Below are positions 51,185 to 58,710 of a DNA stretch of 64,000 nt, one piece after another. Position 1 is the stretch's first letter; the number at the start of each line of letters is the position of its first letter. Under the pieces are notes generated by a model. The model worked only from the letters and a program-made list of their open reading frames with translations. It made no database searches and was not told the DNA's origin. The stretch is taken from positions 62,001 to 126,000 of the forward strand of contig NZ_JAKZAI010000009.1 of the NCBI RefSeq assembly GCF_023156235.1. The letters are read 5' to 3'. The stretch comes from Marinobacter goseongensis. GTDB taxonomy: Bacteria > Pseudomonadota > Gammaproteobacteria > Pseudomonadales > Oleiphilaceae. The position numbers were made by a program, and so were the translations under genes.

Positions 51185-51643
51185 TTACTGCTGCCCAAGT
51201 GTGAGAATGCGCTGCATCATCGACTTCGCGGTATTCATGATGTCGACGTTCATCTGGAAACTGCGGGATGACGACATCATGTCAGCCATTTCCTCGACCA
51301 CGTTGACGTTCGGATAGAACACGTAGCCATCTTCATTGGCCGCCGGATGGTTCGGTTCATAACGCATCTGCAGCTCCGCATCGCTTTCCACGATGCCGTC
51401 AACCCGCACGCCCGCACCCTCACCGGAACCGCCGTTGAAACCCATGCCTTGCATGCCCTGAGAGTCCGGGTTGATCATGGACTGCTGGATGGCCGCGAAC
51501 ACCGGTTTGCGAGCACGGTAGGTGCCCTCGGTGCTTGAACTGGCCGTTTCCGCGTTAGCGATGTTGGACGCAGTGGTATTTAACCGCAGTGACTGTGCGG
51601 TCATGCCGGAACCGGCGATATCAAAAATGTTACCCAGGGACAT
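51185..51643 (-). CDS. flgC: Flagellar proximal rod protein FlgC
   Basis: A 152-residue rod protein with the motif FDIAGSGMTAQSLRLNTTAS and NIANAETASSSTEGTYRAR at the N-terminus and YPNVNVVEEMADMMSSSRSF at the C-terminus. The length is close to the family norm (about 135-150). It is 35 bases after flgB. Confidence 0.97.
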   Translation of the reverse strand: MSLGNIFDIAGSGMTAQSLRLNTTASNIANAETASSSTEGTYRARKPVFAAIQQSMINPDSQGMQGMGFNGGSGEGAGVRVDGIVESDAELQMRYEPNHPAANEDGYVFYPNVNVVEEMADMMSSSRSFQMNVDIMNTAKSMMQRILTLGQQ

Positions 51644-51677
51644 AATGCTGCTCCTCTGCTCTCAGGCTGCGTCCGGT

Positions 51678-52082
51678 TTACTGACCGGTCAGGGCTTTTT
51701 TAAGGCCCGAAAATTTGCTGTTCAGGAACTGAAAACTGGCCTGGTAGTCCATCGCGTTTCTCATGAACCGGCTCTGTTCCTGCTGGGCATCCACGGTATT
51801 GCCATCGACCGACGGCTGATGTGGCGTGCGGTACAGCAGCTCGGCGTCGGCGCCCATGCCACCCATGGAGGTGTCCATGTGACCCTCGTGGGTGCGTGCC
51901 ATACCAAAGCCGCTGGCTTCCTGCTGGGCTTTTTCCATCATGGCGCGGAAATCCACATCCCGGGCCTTGAAGCCCGGCGTATCGGCGTTGGCCAGATTGT
52001 TGGCCAGCACTTCGCCACGCTTCTCCCGGGCCATCAGAGCCTGCGGGTGAACACCCAGTGCGCTATCAAAAGAAATTGCCAT
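51678..52082 (-). CDS. flgB: Flagellar basal-body rod protein FlgB
   Basis: A 134-residue proximal rod subunit. It begins MAISFDSALGVHPQALMARE, contains NLANADTPGFKARDVDFRAM, and ends RNAMDYQASFQFLNSKFSGL. The ATG at 52082 gives the standard N-terminus; a longer open frame adds 11 non-conserved residues. It is the first gene of flgBCDE, 56 bases after the predicted RpoN start. Confidence 0.96.
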   Translation of the reverse strand: MAISFDSALGVHPQALMAREKRGEVLANNLANADTPGFKARDVDFRAMMEKAQQEASGFGMARTHEGHMDTSMGGMGADAELLYRTPHQPSVDGNTVDAQQEQSRFMRNAMDYQASFQFLNSKFSGLKKALTGQ

Positions 52083-52149
52083 ACTGCCTCCCGAACCTTG
52101 TGACCGGACCTGCATCGGTTTGCCGGTTCACCTCTTTGAGATAGACAAA

Positions 52150-52164
52150 GCAACCTCAATGCCA
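52150..52164 (-). promoter_or_regulatory. Sigma-54 promoter of flgBCDE
   Basis: Minus-strand TGGCATTGAGGTTGC, followed by TTTG, has the GG-N10-GC spacing of RpoN promoters, and is near consensus. The predicted start is at about 52138. Confidence 0.82.
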
Positions 52165-52240
52165 GTTTTAGAGAATGGCCGAGTGGCGGGGCGTGACGGG
52201 GGATATCGGAGTGAAACAAGGCGTTCCACGGCAAAAACGG

Positions 52241-52268
52241 CAGAGGAAGCGGCAAACGCTTTCCTCTG
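52241..52268 (-). terminator. Terminator downstream of the nitroreductase gene
   Basis: CAGAGGAA-GCG and CGC-TTCCTCTG form a stem with one bulged base, followed on the minus strand by CCGTTTTTG. It insulates the flgB promoter from the upstream gene. Confidence 0.75.
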
Positions 52269-52283
52269 CCCCTGAGGGATTAT

Positions 52284-52841
52284 TCAGTGATCTGGCCAGC
52301 GACTTACAAAATCGGAGACCGCCGGGCGTGGCACCGACGGTTTTTCACCTGCCACGGTGCCTGTGTAAAGAAAGCCGATGATGTGCTCGTTTTCATCAAG
52401 CCCAAGCCCGGCCATCACTTCTTTCCGATACGCAATATTGCCGGTGCGCCACATAACACCGTAACCGGCCGCCTGCAACGCCAGCGACAAATGCCCCATT
52501 CCCACCGCGGCAGACAGCGACTGCTCGCTCTCGGGCACTTTCGGGTGAGGCTTGTGGGTGGCAATGCCAACGATCACCATCGGCGCCCGCAGCGGTGCCG
52601 CCCTCAGCTTCTCGCGCTCCTTTTCCGTGGCATTGTTTTCACAAACCGATTCGAACAGCTCGCCCAGCGCAACAAGCCCCTCGTCTTCTATGACCAGATA
52701 ACGCCAGGGCCTCAGCAGCGCGTGGTCTGGTGTGTTGGCGGCGCACCGGAAAGCCGTTTCCAGCGCGACGGCGTCCGGCGCCGGAGCCTGCAGGCGCGGC
52801 TCGGATTTTCTCTGGAGCAGGAAATCGATTGCTGCCGTCAT
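52284..52841 (-). CDS. Nitroreductase family protein, YdjA-like
   Basis: A 185-residue FMN oxidoreductase of the short YdjA subgroup. FLLQRKSEPRLQAPAPD is the N-terminal FMN-binding RRS/RKS segment. ANTPDHALLRPWRYLVIEDE and the LQAAGYGVMWRTGNIAYRKE region fit YdjA closely. The substrate is unknown. It is a single gene, divergent from the DUF962/cyclase pair, with a palindrome TGGTCG-N5-CGACCA (52950-52966) in the gap that may be an operator. Confidence 0.92.
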   Translation of the reverse strand: MTAAIDFLLQRKSEPRLQAPAPDAVALETAFRCAANTPDHALLRPWRYLVIEDEGLVALGELFESVCENNATEKEREKLRAAPLRAPMVIVGIATHKPHPKVPESEQSLSAAVGMGHLSLALQAAGYGVMWRTGNIAYRKEVMAGLGLDENEHIIGFLYTGTVAGEKPSVPRPAVSDFVSRWPDH

Positions 52842-53001
52842 AATTTATCGCGATCCTGTATCAGCTGATGTGAATTTGCGGGTATAAAGGCGATGTCAAG
52901 CAGAAAAGCCCCGTCGGAATTGTGGCCTTTCTGTAATACTGTTAACCTTTGGTCGTAGTTCGACCACGAACATCGTTTATATTGAGCCGGTAAGCCGAAC
53001 C

Positions 53002-53235
53002 ATGAGTGAACAGAGCGCCTTTCGCAACTTTTCAGAATTCTATCCTTACTATCTGAAAGAACACAGCGATGTGGCCTGGCTGCTACTGCTCCCCTTAATC
53101 GGTTACGGTTTTGCCTGGGTCGGTCACTATGTCTTCGAGAAAAACCGCCCGGCAACATTCAAACACCCAGTGTACAGCCTGATGGGCGACTGGGTGATGT
53201 TTCGTGACATCCTCATCGGCCGGATCCGTTTCTGA
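53002..53235 (+). CDS. DUF962 (Mpo1-like) family protein with an internal deletion
   Basis: A 77-residue protein. The start FRNFSEFYPYYLKEHSDV and the end LPLIGYGFAWVGHYVFEKNR with PATFKHPVYSLMGDWVMFRD are strong DUF962 signatures. Family members (about 95-110 residues) have between these parts a segment with an R-x-x-H-F-x-G motif and the first transmembrane helix. That stretch of about 25 residues is missing in frame here. In yeast Mpo1 this family is an Fe-dependent 2-hydroxy fatty acid dioxygenase using conserved His residues; this copy lacks one such segment. The next gene starts two bases after its stop. Confidence 0.85.
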   Translation: MSEQSAFRNFSEFYPYYLKEHSDVAWLLLLPLIGYGFAWVGHYVFEKNRPATFKHPVYSLMGDWVMFRDILIGRIRF

Positions 53236-53236
53236 C

Positions 53237-54676
53237 ATGATGAGTGCTCCGGTGGACCTGCGCAATGCCAGCGCCAACGCTGGCAAGGCAACTCTTGTTG
53301 ACGCGCCGAACAATCCCATCGCCATTCCGCCCATGCCGGACTACAACGGTCGCATCCTGGCATACACCGTGACGGCAATGATCATTGCCGCCGGGGTTAT
53401 TCAGGGCGCGTTCCCGGACTGGTTGATCTACGCCATCGCCGGAGCCCTGAGCTGGCCCCACGTCGCTCACGCGCTTACCCGGCGCACCTTTCTGAAAAAT
53501 TCTTCCCGCATCCGCCAGAAAATGCTGATTGTCGATTGCCTGATCGGCGGTGCTTTGGTCGGCGCCATCGGACTGGTTGCCATTCCGTCGGTATCGGTGA
53601 TGCTGATGCTGATGTTCAGCTGTCTGATCATCGGCGGTTTGCGGCAATGGCTGTTCGGCACCGTTTTCATGTTCACGACACTGTCCATCGGGCTGGCGGT
53701 CTGTGGTCCGGCCGAGAGCTTCCAGGCACCCCTGCTCACCGGCATCGTCTCGATACTCGCCACCGGGCTTTACATCTGTGTCACCGCCTTCTATTCGCAC
53801 CAGCAGGCCCGTGCGCTGATGATGGCGAAAACCCAGATCCAGAACCAACGGGAACAGTCGATCGCACTGTCCCACAAACTGTCAAAATACCTCTCGCCCC
53901 AGGTCTGGCAGTCCATCTTTACCGGCGAGCGGGACGTGCGCCTGGAAACTCAGCGCAAGAAACTGGCGGTGTTCTTCTCCGACATCAAGGGTTTTACCGA
54001 ACTGTCGGAAGAGATGGAGCCGGAAGCCCTGACCGAATTGCTGAACCACTACTTTAACGGCATGTCGGAAGTGGCGCTCAAATACGGCGGCACCATCGAC
54101 AAGTTCGTGGGTGATTCCATCATGGTGTTTTTCGGTGACCCCACCAGCCGTGGCCAGCGTGAAGATGCCTTTGCCTGTGTGTCCATGGCCATCGACATGC
54201 GCAAACACATGAAGATCATGCGTCAGAAGTGGCGCAGCCAGGGCATCAAGACCCCGCTGGAAATCCGCATGGGTATCAGCACCGGTTACACCACCGTAGG
54301 CAACTTCGGCGCTGAGAACCGGATGGATTACACCATCATCGGCAAGGAAGTGAACCTGGCCAGCCGGCTGGAGTCCCTGGCCGAGCCCGGTGAAATTCTG
54401 GTGTCCTATGAGACCTTCTCGCTGATCAAGGACCGCATCATGTGCCGGGACAAGGGTGAGATCACCGTGAAGGGCTTTGGTAAGCCAGTACCCATTTACG
54501 AAGTGGTGGATTTCCGCCGCGACATGGGCCCCAACCGCAGTTTCCTGGAGCACGAGCACAGCGGTTTCGCCATGTACCTGGACTCAGACAAGATCACCGA
54601 GCGCGAGCGGCAGTCGATCCTGACGGCGCTGGAAGACGCCGCCGACCGCCTGCGCCAGGAAGAAGAAATCCGCTAA
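53237..54676 (+). CDS. Membrane MASE2-type class III adenylate/guanylate cyclase
   Basis: A 479-residue signalling enzyme. About 45-185 is a membrane domain with five hydrophobic segments, resembling MASE2 (ALSWPHVAHALTRRTF, KMLIVDCLIGGALVGAIGLV). The cyclase domain (about 245-430) has both metal Asp residues (AVFFSDIKGFTELS and DKFVGDSIMVFFGDP) and the RMDYTIIGKEVNLASRLES segment with the base-selecting Asp, the transition-state Asn and Arg. This fits adenylate cyclase and an intact active site. It ends in a charged tail. Translation probably restarts from the DUF962 gene, whose stop is two bases away. Confidence 0.93.
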   Translation: MMSAPVDLRNASANAGKATLVDAPNNPIAIPPMPDYNGRILAYTVTAMIIAAGVIQGAFPDWLIYAIAGALSWPHVAHALTRRTFLKNSSRIRQKMLIVDCLIGGALVGAIGLVAIPSVSVMLMLMFSCLIIGGLRQWLFGTVFMFTTLSIGLAVCGPAESFQAPLLTGIVSILATGLYICVTAFYSHQQARALMMAKTQIQNQREQSIALSHKLSKYLSPQVWQSIFTGERDVRLETQRKKLAVFFSDIKGFTELSEEMEPEALTELLNHYFNGMSEVALKYGGTIDKFVGDSIMVFFGDPTSRGQREDAFACVSMAIDMRKHMKIMRQKWRSQGIKTPLEIRMGISTGYTTVGNFGAENRMDYTIIGKEVNLASRLESLAEPGEILVSYETFSLIKDRIMCRDKGEITVKGFGKPVPIYEVVDFRRDMGPNRSFLEHEHSGFAMYLDSDKITERERQSILTALEDAADRLRQEEEIR

Positions 54677-54718
54677 CCTCTCACCCTGCTCAATCCCTGT
54701 GTTGGCATCCGCCCGTCA

Positions 54719-55537
54719 TTACTGGCGGATCAGTCGCGCACCGGCGTCGCCTTCCGGCTCGGTACTCCGCCACGGATTGATATCCAGCCCCCCCCTCCGG
54801 GTGTATCGGGCACACACCATCAACTGTTTCGGCGCGCAACGGGCCTGGATGTCGGTGAATACCGTTTCCACACAGTGCTCGTGAAAATCCTGCTTCTGGC
54901 GGAAACTGACCACGTACCTCAGTAATCCCTTGCGGTCGATTCTCGGCCCGGTGTAACGGATCATCACCGTGGCCCAGTCCGGCTGCCCGGTCACCGGGCA
55001 ATTGCTCTTGAGCAGGTGTGAGCACAGGCTTTCAGTGACCTCTCCGGCATCAGCCACGAGGGACTCCGGCGCATACTGATAGGTCACATCCTCCAGGATC
55101 TCGCAGTCGATCAGTTCGTAACCCTGCGGCCGACCCTCCGCGATGCCGCCCTCATCCACGCTTAACATGGAAACCTGAACAGCCGATCCGCTGGCACTGG
55201 AGAGATCCCGGGTGATGACCTCAGCCACTTGCTCCGGCGCGGTAAACACCGCCTGGTTCAGTGAATTCAGGTACAGCTTCAGGGATTTGGATTCGATGAT
55301 GCAGGGGGATGCCGCCGGGAAACGGATTTCCGCCCAGGCCACCTCGGGCACCCCATCCGCCCGCAGCCAGGAGATTTCCCAGGCTTGCCAGAGATCCTCG
55401 CCGAACCAGGGCCAGCGGCCATCATCAAGACCGATGCGCCGGCGGTTTTCCTCCCGCGGGACCGGAAACAGCAGCGCCGGATCATAGCGATCCGGGTATT
55501 CACTGGATTTGCCCAGAGGGGCATCGTTAAGTGCCAT
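54719..55537 (-). CDS. queF: NADPH-dependent 7-cyano-7-deazaguanine reductase QueF (bimodular)
   Basis: Reduces preQ0 to preQ1 for queuosine. At 272 residues it is the long YqcD-type form. The substrate motif ESKSLKLYLNSLNQ lies near 82-95 and the catalytic Cys in SNCPVTGQPDWATV near 190. It precedes Tgt and QueA, encoded 15 kb away, in the pathway. It stands alone, convergent with the cyclase. Confidence 0.97.
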   Translation of the reverse strand: MALNDAPLGKSSEYPDRYDPALLFPVPREENRRRIGLDDGRWPWFGEDLWQAWEISWLRADGVPEVAWAEIRFPAASPCIIESKSLKLYLNSLNQAVFTAPEQVAEVITRDLSSASGSAVQVSMLSVDEGGIAEGRPQGYELIDCEILEDVTYQYAPESLVADAGEVTESLCSHLLKSNCPVTGQPDWATVMIRYTGPRIDRKGLLRYVVSFRQKQDFHEHCVETVFTDIQARCAPKQLMVCARYTRRGGLDINPWRSTEPEGDAGARLIRQ

Positions 55538-55564
55538 GGTGTGTCCTGCTCAAAGGGGTCTGAA

Positions 55565-56338
55565 TCAGTGGCGAATGCCCTTGCCTCGCTGCAGCATCCG
55601 CAGGGCAACGGCCGACAACAGCGTGATGAATACCAGAATCATACCGAGTGCCACGAAAGGATTCACATCGGAAACGCCGAGGATGCCGAAACGGAAGGCA
55701 TTCACCATGTACAGGATCGGGTTGATCATCGACACGCCCTGCCAGAATTCCGGCAACATGTTGATGCTGTAGAACACCCCGCCGAGATAGGTCAGCGGTG
55801 TCAGTACGAAGGTAGGCACAATGGAGATGTCGTCAAACTTGGTGGCCAGCATGGCGTTGATGAAACCACCCAGCGCGAACAGCGCCGAAGTCAGAAACAC
55901 CGTAACCACCACCATCGGCAGGTTGTGAATCTCCAACCGGGTAAAGCCGAGCGACAACAGCGTGACAATGAACCCGATCCCCAGCCCACGTGCCATGCCA
56001 CCGCACACATAGCCGGCCAGAATGATCCAGTCCGGCACTGGCGATACCAGCAGCTCTTCAATGCTGCGCTGGAACTTCATCGAAAAAAACGACGACACCA
56101 CGTTAGCGTAGGAACTGGTGATTACCGCCATCATGATCAAACCCGGTACGATGAACGACATATAGTCGAACCCGCCCATGTCACCAATGCGGGAACCGAT
56201 CAGGTTACCGAAAATGATGAAATACAGGGTCATGGTCACCGCCGGCGGCAACAGGGTCTGAGGCCAGATCCGGGTGAAGCGGCGAATCTCCCGCAGCACA
56301 ATGGTGTTAAACGCGGTCATTTTGGCCTGGGGCGTCAT
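55565..56338 (-). CDS. ABC-2 type transporter permease (YadH-like)
   Basis: A 257-residue inner-membrane permease with six predicted helices. FNTIVLREIRRFTRIWPQTL at the N-terminus and FMNAMLATKFDDISIVPTFV-like sequence (about 150-170) are typical of YadH. Its ATG overlaps the ATPase stop by four bases. The substrate is unknown; YadGH-type exporters are usually annotated as multidrug or lipid-related without proof. Confidence 0.93.
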   Translation of the reverse strand: MTPQAKMTAFNTIVLREIRRFTRIWPQTLLPPAVTMTLYFIIFGNLIGSRIGDMGGFDYMSFIVPGLIMMAVITSSYANVVSSFFSMKFQRSIEELLVSPVPDWIILAGYVCGGMARGLGIGFIVTLLSLGFTRLEIHNLPMVVVTVFLTSALFALGGFINAMLATKFDDISIVPTFVLTPLTYLGGVFYSINMLPEFWQGVSMINPILYMVNAFRFGILGVSDVNPFVALGMILVFITLLSAVALRMLQRGKGIRH

Positions 56339-57291
56339 ACGGCACCTCCCGCGCTGACCGGCGCCGCGCCCTCGTTGGCGTTTTCTTCCACCATGCGGAT
56401 AAACAGTTCCTCCAGCCGGTTGGCCTTGGTGCGCATACTCACTACCTTGATGCCCAGGGCCTCAAGCTGCACAAACACTCGGTTGAGGCCCTGACCTTTC
56501 TCCACGTCGATTTCCAGCGCACCCTCGCCGTCCAGCCGGCAGGGAAAATCTGCCAGCGCCGGTGCGGAAGCCAATGGCGATTCGGTGTCCAGCACGAAGG
56601 TTTCAACGTGGAGCTGCTGCAGTAGCTCCCGCTTGCTGGTGTGCTTGAGGATGCGGCCGTGATCAATGATGGCGATGTTGCGGCACAGGGCCTCCGCCTC
56701 TTCCAGATAGTGGGTGGTCAGAATAATGGTGGTGCCTTGGCGGTTCATCTCTTCGAGAAACGTCCACATGGAGCGGCGCAACTCGATATCCACACCGGCG
56801 GTGGGCTCATCGAGAATTAACAGTTTCGGCTCATGAACCAGAGCCCGGGCAATCATCAGGCGACGCTTCATACCGCCGGACAGCATCCTCGCCGGCGTGT
56901 CTTTCTTGTCCCACAGGCCCAACTTGCGAAGGTATTTCTCTGCCGACACTTTCGCTTTTTTCATGGGAATGCCGTAGTACCCGGCCTGGGTCGTAACAAT
57001 GTCGAACACTTTCTCGAACTGGTTGAAATTGAACTCCTGGGGCACAACGCCGAGATGCAGCTTGGCATCGGAGAGACTGGTATCAATGTCGTGCCCGAAA
57101 ACCCGCACGGTACCCGCGGTCTTGTTCACCAGGGACGATACAATACCCAGCGTGGTGGACTTACCCGCGCCATTCGGCCCAAGCAGCGCAAAAAAGTCCC
57201 CCTCGCGGACGTTCATATCGATACCCTTGAGGGCCTGAAACCCATCGCCGTAGGTTTTTATCAGCCCTCCGATCTCCAATGCATTGGTCAT
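56335..57291 (-). CDS. ABC transporter ATP-binding protein (YadG-like)
   Basis: A 318-residue ATPase. Walker A is LLGPNGAGKSTTLG (about 37), signature MLSGGMKRRLMIARAL, Walker B KLLILDEPTAGVD, and switch His in TTHYLEEAEAL. The C-terminal 80 residues form the extra domain of YadG/DrrA-like proteins. It is the first gene of the two-gene exporter. The 285 bases upstream, to the divergent lipoprotein gene, hold a TATAAT (57485-57490) for that gene and nothing else clear. Confidence 0.94.
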   Translation of the reverse strand: MTNALEIGGLIKTYGDGFQALKGIDMNVREGDFFALLGPNGAGKSTTLGIVSSLVNKTAGTVRVFGHDIDTSLSDAKLHLGVVPQEFNFNQFEKVFDIVTTQAGYYGIPMKKAKVSAEKYLRKLGLWDKKDTPARMLSGGMKRRLMIARALVHEPKLLILDEPTAGVDIELRRSMWTFLEEMNRQGTTIILTTHYLEEAEALCRNIAIIDHGRILKHTSKRELLQQLHVETFVLDTESPLASAPALADFPCRLDGEGALEIDVEKGQGLNRVFVQLEALGIKVVSMRTKANRLEELFIRMVEENANEGAAPVSAGGAV

Positions 57292-57576
57292 AAACTACCC
57301 GGAATTGTGACGTGCCTGGCCGGCCTGACCGCCCACCGTCGTGATCTGTTTAATCGGAAGTCTTCTAGGTTGTGGCGAGTGGCGGATTTTCAAGTCATTG
57401 CCGCTCCGGGCAACCGGAAAACGGACCCCGGAGGGAAAACACCAAACTGCGACAGGAATCCCGATATCCCCGCCATGACGACCCTATAATGCCGGTTACA
57501 ACACTTTACAAAAGGCCCGGCACCGCTCACTGCCTTTGTACGGCCGGCCGTCTGACCAGGGAATGTACGCCAGACC

Positions 57577-58710
57577 ATGAAATCCGTTCACCACCCTCGC
57601 CTCTGCCTGACACTGGTTACCGCACTCACCCTCACCGGCTGCCTCGATGACGGCGGTGGCAGCAACGACGACGACACCCGCACCGGCGCTGTTAACGTCC
57701 ATGGTTTCAGCGGCGTCAGTTACCGTACCGCCAGTCGCACCGGGCACACCGACGCGCAGGGGCAGTACCAATACTACCCGGGCGAAACGGTCAGCTTCCG
57801 TGTTGGCGACCTCACGCTGGCGGAGGATGTTCCGGCAAAAGAATTTGTCACCCCACTGGAGTTTTTCGAAGACACCCGGCAGAAACTCGACAACCCCGGC
57901 ACAGACGATGAGGGCCTTCGTACCCACACACTGACCGAGCAGGCGCTGCTCAGTGACAATGCCCTGATCAATCTCACGCGGTTGCTGCTGGCACTGAACT
58001 GGGAGGAAAACCTGAAGGAAACCGACGGTATCGAATTGCGTGAAAGGGTCATCAGCCAGCTGAATGCGGCCCTGCCCGACCTCACGGCGCCGATTGATTT
58101 TTCCGTCAGCGAAGCCGAGTTTGCCCACACCGGATCAGAGAGCGAACCCACCCCGTCGCCGGCCAATCAGCTGCTGGCAGCTATCTGTTTCTACCCGGAG
58201 GACGACGAACTCTGCGACGCACCGCCCACCCAGTCCGAGATTGACGCCCTGCCGCCACGCCCGGAAAACGAAGACGACCGCGACCCGGATGTGGAATACC
58301 AGGAAGATCTTGAGAACAAGCGAGACAGCATTCTCGAAGCCCGGCGCAGCCTGGACGACTTCGATCGCGAGGCGGCTGAGGATTACCTCACCCGCGAGCT
58401 CAACGCCATCACCACCACCTATGGCAACCGCTACTATCTCAACAACGAGACCGCCAGTTACTCCCCGTCCGACACCGGGATTAAAAGCGTGGATGTGCGC
58501 CGCGTAGGGCGCGATGCCAGGCTGGCGCAGATAGAGGCCATCAGCACCCGCCAGCAGGACGTGGTGGTGCACAGTTTCGACTGGCAGTCAGCAACGGTGG
58601 ATTATTTCGTGGCGGGCGCCAGCGGCGGCGAATCGGAAATCGTCATCAGTTTTCGACCCGACAACACCTACCGCTGGATACGAAAAAGCCTCAGGGTGCT
58701 CATTCGCTGA
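57577..58710 (+). CDS. Lipoprotein of unknown function
   Basis: A 377-residue protein with a signal peptide ending in a lipobox, LTLTGCLDDGGG, then an acidic Gly/Asp spacer. The first domain, VNVHGFSGVSYRTASRTGHT with DAQGQYQYYPGETVSFRVGD, resembles the small beta module found in many exported Gammaproteobacterial proteins. The rest is acidic, with a Pro/Glu/Asp-rich linker near 215-250 and a basic C-terminus. No enzymatic motif is visible. It ends exactly where the convergent HD-GYP gene ends. Confidence 0.8.
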   Translation: MKSVHHPRLCLTLVTALTLTGCLDDGGGSNDDDTRTGAVNVHGFSGVSYRTASRTGHTDAQGQYQYYPGETVSFRVGDLTLAEDVPAKEFVTPLEFFEDTRQKLDNPGTDDEGLRTHTLTEQALLSDNALINLTRLLLALNWEENLKETDGIELRERVISQLNAALPDLTAPIDFSVSEAEFAHTGSESEPTPSPANQLLAAICFYPEDDELCDAPPTQSEIDALPPRPENEDDRDPDVEYQEDLENKRDSILEARRSLDDFDREAAEDYLTRELNAITTTYGNRYYLNNETASYSPSDTGIKSVDVRRVGRDARLAQIEAISTRQQDVVVHSFDWQSATVDYFVAGASGGESEIVISFRPDNTYRWIRKSLRVLIR

